Source of the DNA: Stentor coeruleus | Lineage: Eukaryota; Ciliophora; Heterotrichea; Heterotrichida; Stentoridae | Assembly (NCBI GenBank): GCA_001970955.1 | Contig: MPUH01000416.1 | Location: 1 to 55,967 of the forward strand | Reading direction: 5' to 3' | Length of the DNA stretch: 55,967 nt | Part shown: in pieces, positions 28,786 to 37,427 of the stretch | Layout: each line of letters begins with the position of its first letter | Numbering within the stretch: the stretch's first letter is position 1 | Translations under genes and position numbers: made by a program | Notes under the pieces: model-generated | What the model saw: only the letters and a program-made list of their open reading frames with translations | The model's database searches: none | Told to the model about the DNA's origin: nothing

Positions 28786-31700
28786 ATGGCTGACGACTTC
28801 GATGAGTTTAAAGAACTCTTAGCCAAAAAGTTAAAATGCATTCCCGAAGACAAAATCAGGTATTTTCAAGAAAAACTTGAAAACAAAAAATTCTTATCTC
28901 AAGCAAATTACTATATTTCTAGCACTAAAGACAAAATAGTGAAAAAAACTCTTAACAAATTCCCTAGACTAGCACCCGAAAACATCACTGAGAACCCAAA
29001 AAAACCTGAAGAAACCATAACGATTTTTAAATTACCAGATTCATTCGAAGAAGAGTCTTTACCAGATCTCGGTGAAAACGTTGTAAGTCTAAGTAATTTA
29101 TGGTCTTTGCATTTAAAGAAAATTCTTGAAGCTAATGCTAAGACTCAAGATGCAGGAAGCTGGAAAGAAAAGCACATGAAAGTTGTATTGAAAAAAGCAG
29201 TAATCAGCAAAATTGCTTTTGCTTTTGCCCTAATCAAAAATGCGATTGAAATATCTAAGGTTGATAATTTAAAGAACCAGCTCGCAAAACTTAGACATGA
29301 AAGAAATATTTTAGAAGATAAATCAGAAAAAATTGGAAACTTAAAAAAACTCGTCTTGAGGCAACTTAAAAGAGCTTTTCAGAGATTCCAGAAGCATAGG
29401 GCAAACAAAATTGGACAAAAAGCTTTGAGTGAGACTCTTAAGAAAATATACAAGAAATGCATTAAAAAATCATTCTCTAGACTTTTGAATGTAGCAAAAG
29501 AAGTAGATTTAATGATGAAACTCGACTTAAAACTTAGAGGTTTGCATAAAAAAATTTCAGTAGAGGATATTATAAAGAAAGTGCATGTTGCGTTAAATAA
29601 ATCGTATGTAAAGCAAATCAGCAATGCCTTTGGGAAAATCTACTTTAAAATTTTATGCAATAAAAAACTATGCTTGAAGAACACAAATTCCTGGAAGGAT
29701 AAATACGCAAAATTGACTAGTCCTGAAATGGGAAAATTTATACAGAAAGTTTACATGAGGAATTTAAATTATGCTTTTGGGAGATTTAATCGTTCAGTAT
29801 CTTTTGTGAAAAAAGCTCAGCAAAAAAAGGCTCTTAAAGTAAAGCAATTGAGAAAAATACTTGGGAATTTAGAAAAAAATCATGCTTTTGTTGTAAAAAA
29901 TGTGTTTTTAACTTACTACAAGCAGGTCAGAAGATTTATAAAGCAATCTCACAATAAAAATAGTGTTCAAATCTCTTTCTTGAAGTCAATTTTACAAAAA
30001 ATATATATTTCACGCATTAGCCAACATTTTAATAGAATTTATAATACTGCTATGATTGAGAAAAGCGACTTACTTATCAGAACTCATCAAATTAAAATCA
30101 TTAACTTAAAGAAAAAGCATATTTTATCGAGAGTTTTTGAGAATATGTCAGTGAGAAAGTCTCAAGCATTTACCTTTTTGGCAAACTTTTCTCCTCATGG
30201 ATACGAATATCAATATGAATATCAATATGAAGTTTGCAATACAGATGGCAAAGTAATAAATATTGAACAACCTGAAATCAATAAAAAACAAATAAAAATG
30301 TGCATTTTTGCTTATTTTCGTAAATTATACATTAGCATCCTTAAAAATAGATTCAAATCTTGGGCATTGACTTCATTGTTCTCAAAATCAAAAGAAAAAG
30401 AATTGAAAATAAAAAAAAACCAAACCATGGGCTTACTAGTCATATTAAAACTCTATTCAAAACCCTTAAAAGAGGTTGTAAAAAAATGGTCCATAAGCAA
30501 CAAACTCATAAAAAAAATCTCAAAACTATCAAGAAAACTAATTTCCCAATCAAAAACCCTATCTAAAAAGTACTTCAAAGTCTGGGCTCTTCAATCATCC
30601 CATATAGCATCAACTAAAACCTCAAAGAAAAAAATAAAACTCTCAATGGCAATGATAACAGTGATAAAACGCTACCACGATCTATTAAAACTTTGGCTAA
30701 GAAATTGGAAATCAACTTACGTCAGTAAATATAAACATAAAATTACAATAGAAAAACTCGAATTCAAGTCTAAGAAATTCATCATAAAATACTTTATGAC
30801 AAGAATATTCAATAATTATATCGCGAATATTTCTAAAGCTTTTACAATCTTCAAAGTTTTCTCTAAAGATATTTATGAATATCAAATCATTTATGATGTG
30901 AAAAAAGAGATAAATATTATAGATCATATTCATCAGGCTAATAATAAACATACTGAAGAAATATCAGGTGATAGGCTATCTACTAATTCTTTACCTAAAC
31001 TAAAAGAAGGCTTTTCACTTGATCTGTCTACATCTAATATTGAGAAAGTGGAACATGTTAGTGAAAAGTATTCAGAAGGGAACAGTGAAGGTAGTTCAAG
31101 TAATACATCACAAAGAGATGATACATTGAGGCATATGATTATTAATCAAAGAACTAGAAGAAATGCAGAAATTAGAATCCTTTTTACTAAATTCCATGAT
31201 AATGTTATGGACCCATTGTATTATGCGAATTATCAAATTTATAAATCCCAAGTTAAAGAAGCGAAAACCTTAAAAACAAACAGCAGGAAAAATTTCAGAT
31301 TAATTAAAAGAGTCTTAGAAATATGGGATTTATATACAAGAAGAATCTTATTTTTTAGATTTCATGAGAATATTATAGACCAGGAATTTTATTCGGGATA
31401 CATGGCTTTAAAAGATCGCATAAAAGCTTCAGTAAGGGCTGATGTCAATAATCAGAACAAAGTAAAAATGCTCAAAAGAGCGTCTAAAATATTCAGAAGA
31501 TTTTTGAGTTCATCGTTAAATCAGTGGAGAATTTGGGGAATAAAAAAAAAGGTATATAGCTTAAGAATTCGGGGAATAAAAAATAAGGTGTATAGCCTAA
31601 GAATCCATCAGTTTCAAATGATTTTTAACAAGGTCTTCCATAAGTATTCTTTATACCAGCTTTTTAATAGATGGAAGATTCATGACATCAGTAGAATCTT

Positions 31701-34700
31701 TGGGCCAATTACAGAAGAAGGCTCTGATAGTAGTGAAAGTAGAGATATTCTCGAACAAAATTTGAAATTGGTTGAGGATCTTTCAGCTAGAACTAAAGAT
31801 TTTTCAAAAATTGGGATGATTAGTAGTAGGAAAAGGGTGATGGAGAAAATATTTGAAAAAAGTTTCAAGATGGTGTTTATGAGGTTTAAGGATAATGCTA
31901 AAAATATATTCGCTTACAAGAAACTATCAATGCCATTGAACGCCAAATTGGCCTTTGGATTTTACAAGCTTAAAATCTCAAAAATTGATGAAAAAATTTG
32001 TAGATTAGCAGAAATTCTATCAAAGATCATCGGAAATAAAAGAAAAATTGTCCTAAAACTTTTGATCTATGAAAAATTTAGATTCTTACTTCAAATGGTG
32101 TTACGAGTGCTAAGAAAATGGAGCAACAACTTAATGCAAAGGTCCTATAAAAAACTGCTAATAAACTCAATTTTTAAGAAAAACACTGAAATAAAAGCTA
32201 TCCTTGAAGGCTCCAGATTAAAAGATATAATCAATAAAATGCTTATCCCAATTGTTAAAAAACTAATAACCTATGTCGATTATACCCATACAAAAAATCA
32301 AAGTATAAAAAAAGTGGCTAATGCTGCAGAAAAAAGGTACACAGCAATTGCTAAGACTGCTTTTGGAAAACTTAAAAATAATTACAAGAAAGAAGGAAAA
32401 ATGGCTATTAAAAAAGCTAAAGTTAAAGCTCTTAGGGCAGGCAGAAGACCACAGAAAACAGTTACTATAAAAAGAATATTTTATAAATGCCTTGGAATGC
32501 ATTTTAACAGATTTAAAACTAATATACTGAAAGCTCAGCAAAGCAAAGATAAAATAAAAATCCTAAAAAAATCAATCCATGTATTAGCAAAAAATATGAA
32601 AGTTCTTCTTCGTAACATAGTGAAAACTTGGAAGACAAGGATCACAGAGAAAAAATCTCAAATGAAACAGAAACTTCTTAAATCTATTAGAGATAAATAT
32701 CATATAACTCTCAAAAAAACTTTGAAACAATTCAGCCTAAATGTAAGTCTCTATAAAAACAGTCGAAAAATAGTTGCTTTAATAAGGCAAAAATATCTTT
32801 TAGCTCTGCGTAATGCACTAAAAAAACTACAGCAAAAATGTGAGCTTAAAAAAAGTTTGAATGATTCTAAGAAACATATAATTAGTTTAAAAAAGCAGAA
32901 TTTTGTGCTAGTAAATGCTAGAGATAAATGGCTTATGCATATTAAAAAAGCATTAGGAGCACTACAAACTAATTGCAATATCAGAAAGCAGGAAGAAGAA
33001 AAATCTAAAAAAAATGATATAGAACTAAAGAGCAAAAAAGAAAAACAGCAGAAACTATGCAAAATATATATATCTAAAATACTGAAATATTATTCTTTAA
33101 TTTATCAAAATAGATTTTCACTATGGAAAAAAAAGGTTTCATCAGAAAAAATCAAAGCAAAAGTACAATTAAACCATTCTCAGTCAATTAAGCTCTTAAA
33201 AATAGTACAATGCCTAATCCGTAAAACCTTTGTTAAAATGATATCTATGAAAAACGCATCTAAATTCAAATTAATTATTGAAAAAGCTAGCACATTACAT
33301 AAAAGACTGAAAAAAGATTTTCTGACATTATGGAAAATTAATATCGCTAAAAGAAAAGCTAGAACTTATACTTTAGGCGGAAAAATTATGCCTATTATAA
33401 TGAGACTTGTACGAAGACAACTTTTAGTAATTGCAAAAGCTATGAAAAAGCCAAAAAGTTTTAAAAATATTATCGTGAAAGCTAACTCGCTTTATATACA
33501 ATTAATAAAAAAATATTTTGACAGATTGGAAAAAGTAGGAAAATTAAAAAAAGTTCAATGTAATACTTTAAGAAGCATATTATCAGTAATAGCTAAAAGA
33601 CATATCAACAGAGTGCTCTTAATAATATCAAAAACAGGACAACGACCAAAATGCTTGTATTTCGTTATTTCTAAAGCGAATTCCCTTTATAACCTCATAA
33701 TTAAAAAATATATGCACATATGGAAAATAAACAGCGCCGTGGTCAGAGCTCATACAGAAAAAAGTAAAATCGCTATTCAGAAAAGAAAAAATAAAATCCT
33801 TCGATCTGGCAGAGGGAATAAAAACTCGTCACCTTCTCTCAGCACATTACTCATGAAAAATCTTAAAATATCTTTTGATTCTATAAAAGCTACTGCCTTA
33901 AAAAACAGAAATTCTCACTTGAAAAAGAAAACAATACTTATCCTTCAAAAAATTTTAAATAGATTTTTAGTTCGTTCTTTAAATTGTTGGAGAGTTTACA
34001 GCAAATCTTCGCGTACACTCCGACAAAAAAAAGCTCAAAACAATCGTCTTATGATCTCAGCAATTAATATAATGATATCTCGAAGCATAAACAGACAACG
34101 AAGGTTTATTATTCGATGGGCTAATAAACACCGATACGAAAAAGGTCGTCTTTCGCGTGCATTGACAACAATAAAACAATACCAATTACTTATTAAAAAA
34201 GCAGGTCTGACTAAATTCAAACAAAAAGTAGACAAAATAAGTATGGAAAAAGAAAAAATTGATAACTACAAAAAGAAAATTGCTAGTTCTAAGCAATCTA
34301 AAGCAACTCTTATAGTAAGAGCTTTCAATAAATGCTTATTTTACTATTTTTTCAAATGGAAGAGCCTTACTAAATTAATGTCCTCAGCGCCAACACGACG
34401 TACGTTTTTAAAAGAAAAACAAAAAGATCATATGAGAAAAGTGTTTCCAATATTGATTTTCAGAAGGATAAAAAATGTTATAAACACAATTGTCCGAGCT
34501 CAGGACAAACAGAAAATTGCTAAAGCATCTATAGAAAAAATGCTTATTTCTTTTAAAAAAGCTGTCAAAAATGCATTTTCCAGAATGCGGACCTATAAAG
34601 AATGCTATAAAACAATGGAAAAAAACCAGAGTTTCATGATTGGGGTTAAGAAATTACAGATTTTTATTGCAAAAATACTTGTCAGGCAGATAAGGCTTAG

Positions 34701-35814
34701 AGAGAAAAACATGGAAAAAATTGTTGTTGCTATGAATGTGATGAGAAAAAGTGTTTTTGTAGCAAAACAAAATGCTGTTGCAAGGATGAAAGTATACAAA
34801 CTTGAAAGCCATGCTGCAGAAGTAGTTGCAAAAGAAGTAAAAGATAAAACTAAAAAGACAATTTCTTCAATAAGCAAGATATTTTCTAGAAATATGAGAA
34901 GTGTTGTTGTTAATTGGCATAATGATTCATTAAGCAGACAAAAAGAAAAAAATAAGAATTTGATTATTTTAAGAAAACTTCTCAAAGAACTTACTATCAG
35001 AACTTTGAATCATTCTTTTATTTCTATTACTTTTCAGAAAAATCCAACAAAAAAATATGCTGGCAACCTTTGGAGAGCAATGGACAGGATTATAATCAAA
35101 GAACAGCTCAAAAATAATTTCCGAGTCCTGCAATCTTTTATTCAAGCTGGGGCAAAAGAGTTCAACAACAACCTTTGGAGAATAAAAAACAATGAATTAC
35201 GAACATCATTAGAAAATCACTACGAAAAAAAAATCAAAAAAAATTCTACCTTCCAAGAAATCTGCAGACTTCTAGCCAAATACCGCCAAAACATTCTTTC
35301 TTCCAGCTTTACAGCCATCAAAATCAATTCCTCATCAAAATCATCGAAATACTCTTCAGGTCTTAAAAAAATCCAGCTAATCTACATTTTCAACCTCAAA
35401 AGGTCTTTTGATAAATGGAATGCCCAAATCAAGTCAATTATCGACAGCGCAATGATTTCATATACTTACGCTTTAGCTGGACTTACACGTTTTTTCAGTA
35501 CAAGTATAGCGAAAAGTAAAAGTATCAATTTCTTCAAATGGAAAAATCATTGCACTCAGAACAAGACAAAAAAATTACTTTCTTGCATACATATGAAGCT
35601 ACTTCATTCAAACCAAGATAAGAAACTTGAAGGTTTCCTTAAAAAACGCTCCCTTGATAAACTCAAACTGTTTATTTTTGCCCAAAATGACCCTAAAATT
35701 GGGCGATTACAAAGAGAACTTGAAGAGACAAAACTCAAAGCTAAAGCTTATTATGCCGACCTAATCAAACTGAAGAACTACAATTCTTTCTTGTTTGCAA
35801 GGGTAAAAAAATAG
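28786..35814 (+). CDS. Giant Sfi1-like centrin-binding repeat protein (2342 aa)
   Basis: A very Lys-rich helical protein ending in TAG. It carries many copies of the Sfi1 consensus LL-x3-[FL]-x2-W-[KR]: LLKLWLRNWK (about 635), ILKNRFKSW (521), LYQLFNRWK (960), YQNRFSLWK (1444), KKDFLTLWK (1514), IKKYMHIWK (1643), VRSLNCWR (1733), YYFFKWK (1855), LKRSFDKWN (2209) and others. More copies in the N-terminal third have Phe in place of Trp (LKRAFQRFQ). A 66-aa internal repeat occurs three times at 33.26-33.75 kb. Each Sfi1 helix binds one centrin, so the chain could carry dozens. In ciliates such proteins build Ca-driven contractile fibres (myonemes, infraciliary lattice) or basal-body links. The repeat type is seen; the location is inferred. 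The last 116 nt lie in an assembly duplication. Confidence 0.78.
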   Translation: MADDFDEFKELLAKKLKCIPEDKIRYFQEKLENKKFLSQANYYISSTKDKIVKKTLNKFPRLAPENITENPKKPEETITIFKLPDSFEEESLPDLGENVVSLSNLWSLHLKKILEANAKTQDAGSWKEKHMKVVLKKAVISKIAFAFALIKNAIEISKVDNLKNQLAKLRHERNILEDKSEKIGNLKKLVLRQLKRAFQRFQKHRANKIGQKALSETLKKIYKKCIKKSFSRLLNVAKEVDLMMKLDLKLRGLHKKISVEDIIKKVHVALNKSYVKQISNAFGKIYFKILCNKKLCLKNTNSWKDKYAKLTSPEMGKFIQKVYMRNLNYAFGRFNRSVSFVKKAQQKKALKVKQLRKILGNLEKNHAFVVKNVFLTYYKQVRRFIKQSHNKNSVQISFLKSILQKIYISRISQHFNRIYNTAMIEKSDLLIRTHQIKIINLKKKHILSRVFENMSVRKSQAFTFLANFSPHGYEYQYEYQYEVCNTDGKVINIEQPEINKKQIKMCIFAYFRKLYISILKNRFKSWALTSLFSKSKEKELKIKKNQTMGLLVILKLYSKPLKEVVKKWSISNKLIKKISKLSRKLISQSKTLSKKYFKVWALQSSHIASTKTSKKKIKLSMAMITVIKRYHDLLKLWLRNWKSTYVSKYKHKITIEKLEFKSKKFIIKYFMTRIFNNYIANISKAFTIFKVFSKDIYEYQIIYDVKKEINIIDHIHQANNKHTEEISGDRLSTNSLPKLKEGFSLDLSTSNIEKVEHVSEKYSEGNSEGSSSNTSQRDDTLRHMIINQRTRRNAEIRILFTKFHDNVMDPLYYANYQIYKSQVKEAKTLKTNSRKNFRLIKRVLEIWDLYTRRILFFRFHENIIDQEFYSGYMALKDRIKASVRADVNNQNKVKMLKRASKIFRRFLSSSLNQWRIWGIKKKVYSLRIRGIKNKVYSLRIHQFQMIFNKVFHKYSLYQLFNRWKIHDISRIFGPITEEGSDSSESRDILEQNLKLVEDLSARTKDFSKIGMISSRKRVMEKIFEKSFKMVFMRFKDNAKNIFAYKKLSMPLNAKLAFGFYKLKISKIDEKICRLAEILSKIIGNKRKIVLKLLIYEKFRFLLQMVLRVLRKWSNNLMQRSYKKLLINSIFKKNTEIKAILEGSRLKDIINKMLIPIVKKLITYVDYTHTKNQSIKKVANAAEKRYTAIAKTAFGKLKNNYKKEGKMAIKKAKVKALRAGRRPQKTVTIKRIFYKCLGMHFNRFKTNILKAQQSKDKIKILKKSIHVLAKNMKVLLRNIVKTWKTRITEKKSQMKQKLLKSIRDKYHITLKKTLKQFSLNVSLYKNSRKIVALIRQKYLLALRNALKKLQQKCELKKSLNDSKKHIISLKKQNFVLVNARDKWLMHIKKALGALQTNCNIRKQEEEKSKKNDIELKSKKEKQQKLCKIYISKILKYYSLIYQNRFSLWKKKVSSEKIKAKVQLNHSQSIKLLKIVQCLIRKTFVKMISMKNASKFKLIIEKASTLHKRLKKDFLTLWKINIAKRKARTYTLGGKIMPIIMRLVRRQLLVIAKAMKKPKSFKNIIVKANSLYIQLIKKYFDRLEKVGKLKKVQCNTLRSILSVIAKRHINRVLLIISKTGQRPKCLYFVISKANSLYNLIIKKYMHIWKINSAVVRAHTEKSKIAIQKRKNKILRSGRGNKNSSPSLSTLLMKNLKISFDSIKATALKNRNSHLKKKTILILQKILNRFLVRSLNCWRVYSKSSRTLRQKKAQNNRLMISAINIMISRSINRQRRFIIRWANKHRYEKGRLSRALTTIKQYQLLIKKAGLTKFKQKVDKISMEKEKIDNYKKKIASSKQSKATLIVRAFNKCLFYYFFKWKSLTKLMSSAPTRRTFLKEKQKDHMRKVFPILIFRRIKNVINTIVRAQDKQKIAKASIEKMLISFKKAVKNAFSRMRTYKECYKTMEKNQSFMIGVKKLQIFIAKILVRQIRLREKNMEKIVVAMNVMRKSVFVAKQNAVARMKVYKLESHAAEVVAKEVKDKTKKTISSISKIFSRNMRSVVVNWHNDSLSRQKEKNKNLIILRKLLKELTIRTLNHSFISITFQKNPTKKYAGNLWRAMDRIIIKEQLKNNFRVLQSFIQAGAKEFNNNLWRIKNNELRTSLENHYEKKIKKNSTFQEICRLLAKYRQNILSSSFTAIKINSSSKSSKYSSGLKKIQLIYIFNLKRSFDKWNAQIKSIIDSAMISYTYALAGLTRFFSTSIAKSKSINFFKWKNHCTQNKTKKLLSCIHMKLLHSNQDKKLEGFLKKRSLDKLKLFIFAQNDPKIGRLQRELEETKLKAKAYYADLIKLKNYNSFLFARVKK

Positions 35815-36009
35815 TAAATTAATAACTTTTCGGTATGAGGCTAGCATATTTTATAATAAAATACCATGAGCCTAGGCATTTATACAATTTAANACTACAA
35901 TTCTTTCTTGTTTGCAAGGGTAAAAAAATAGTAAATTAATAACTTTTCGGTATGAGGTTAGCATATTTTATAATAAAATACCATGAGCCTAGGCATTTAT
36001 ACAATTTAA
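35777..36009. repeat. 116-bp direct repeat around a single N, probable assembly join
   Basis: Copies at 35777-35892 and 35894-36009 surround the N at 35893 and differ at one position. Each copy carries the 3' end of the giant gene and its flank. One copy is probably artificial. Confidence 0.85.
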
Positions 36010-36061
36010 AAGTGGAATATAAACACAAAGCATTGAGGACATAATTAAATGGCTTATAAAA

Positions 36062-36433
36062 ATGGGGCGTGTTAGGACAAAGACTGTCAAGAGAGCAGCA
36101 AGGGCTATAGTAGAAAAGTACTACTCGAAAATGACTCAGGACTTTCAAAGCAATAAGAGGCTTTGTGATGAAATTGCAGTCATTCAGACTAAGAGACTGA
36201 GGAATAAGATAGCAGGCTATGCTACCCACTTGATGAAGAGAATCCAAAAAGGCCCTGTTAGAGGCATTTCACTCAGACTGCAAGAAGAAGAAAGAGAAAG
36301 GAAGTTGGACTATGTACCTGAAGTCTCATGTGTCAATACACGTGATATTAAAGTTGACGCTCAAACTATGGAGATGGTCAAAGCTTTAGACCTTGGCGAA
36401 CATTCTAATATCAGAGTCCATGAATATAAGTAG
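36062..36433 (+). CDS. rps17: Cytosolic ribosomal protein eS17
   Basis: 123 aa, stop [23 protein letters not shown], then [20 protein letters not shown] and [20 protein letters not shown] are close to invariant across eukaryotes. The C-terminal part has the expected [12 protein letters not shown] block. eS17 is a 40S subunit protein near the beak. The length is normal. The ATG follows TTATAAAA. It lies about 250 nt after the giant gene (less if the duplication is removed) on the same strand. Confidence 0.96.
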   Translation: MGRVRTKTVKRAARAIVEKYYSKMTQDFQSNKRLCDEIAVIQTKRLRNKIAGYATHLMKRIQKGPVRGISLRLQEEERERKLDYVPEVSCVNTRDIKVDAQTMEMVKALDLGEHSNIRVHEYK

Positions 36434-36539
36434 AAAATAACTTTAGACTCTTACAAAGAATCTTTTATTGTTGATGATTTATATTAACACCTAATTCTGT
36501 TAGGATTCATATTAAGTTTATTTAGGTAATTTAGGTAAA

Positions 36540-37028
36540 CTATTGGCTAAGTTTGCTTAAGATTATATTGGCAACTGACTTAAGCCTTCCTGAATACTCT
36601 TTGCTTACCCTATCAAGATTTGAGTTGTAAAGAGCGCTTTCTAGCTTTAGAAGTAAAGGCAGAGGAAATTGAGTTTCTATATCTTCACGTTCAGACTTCA
36701 TTTTTAGATTGGCCAAACTATTGGACCGTTCTTTTATAGTATATCTTGGTGATAAAGTTTCATTATTAAAGCTTCTCATATGTTTCTGTTGAGTTAGATT
36801 ATCTTTGTACTTAGATAAATACGTTTTATACGGAGAAATATCAAAGTCATCTGAATCTTGAGTTGAAGTGATTTCTGGATATTTTGGATGGATTCTTTTG
36901 CGGATTTCTTCTCTGTATTCACGCCATGCGAGGAGGCTTGCCCGACTATTTCTCTCGTATATCTAATTATTTTTTACATCTTCAGCTTGCCTTTTAAGAA
37001 GAAGGGAAAGTTGTAGTTCAGAGCTCAT
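36540..37028 (-). CDS. Small two-exon protein, unknown
   Basis: Exon 1 is 37028-36978 (MSSELQLSLLLKRQAED, 17 codons). A 15-nt intron lies at 36963-36977, and exon 2 runs from 36962 to TAG at 36540, giving 157 aa. The single-exon reading that begins at 36779 misses the first half. The joined protein is basic and helical (NSRASLLAWREYREEIRKRI), with a Ser-rich centre and a C-terminal helix (VANIILSKLSQ). No family recognised. It converges on eS17. Confidence 0.65.
36963..36977 (-). other. 15-nt intron
   Basis: GTAAAAAATAATTAG on the minus strand, phase 0. Without removal its TAG ends the frame after 21 codons. With removal the frame runs for 157 codons. Confidence 0.82.
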
Positions 37029-37427
37029 GTAAAATATTTATGCTTAATAATAACAGTTTATGTGTAATTTAAACTAAATAATGCTAATTTGTTATTTAAG
37101 TTTGATGATAAGATTAAGGATTACAAATAACTGTTATGGAAAGCTATGGATTATAGGTTTATTTGAAAGCAAAAAATTGAAGAATTTTTTTTATTATAGT
37201 GATTAAATTGTAACAATAACGAAAAGGTACTTTATATACTTAAAATTAGTATGTTTACTATTAATAATGATAACAAAATTATATTTTTACAATTTTTTAA
37301 ATCAAGACTCAAGCATCCAATTTAAAAATTTGCGGATGCATAATTTGTATATGAAAGGAAAGATTATAAAGTTTTAAATGGAATAATATTTTATGATAAA
37401 CTATTTTAAAGCAACTAATTAGGATAA
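37029..37427. other. Intergenic region, nothing recognised
   Basis: 399 nt, AT-rich, between two minus-strand genes. Confidence 0.4.

Noticed and set aside
34605..34985. 126-codon and other minus-strand frames inside the giant gene
   Set aside because: They are Phe/Leu/Ser-rich mirror readings of a Lys/Glu-rich coding strand.
36062..36247. Minus-strand 103-codon frame over eS17
   Set aside because: Antisense shadow of a ribosomal protein gene.
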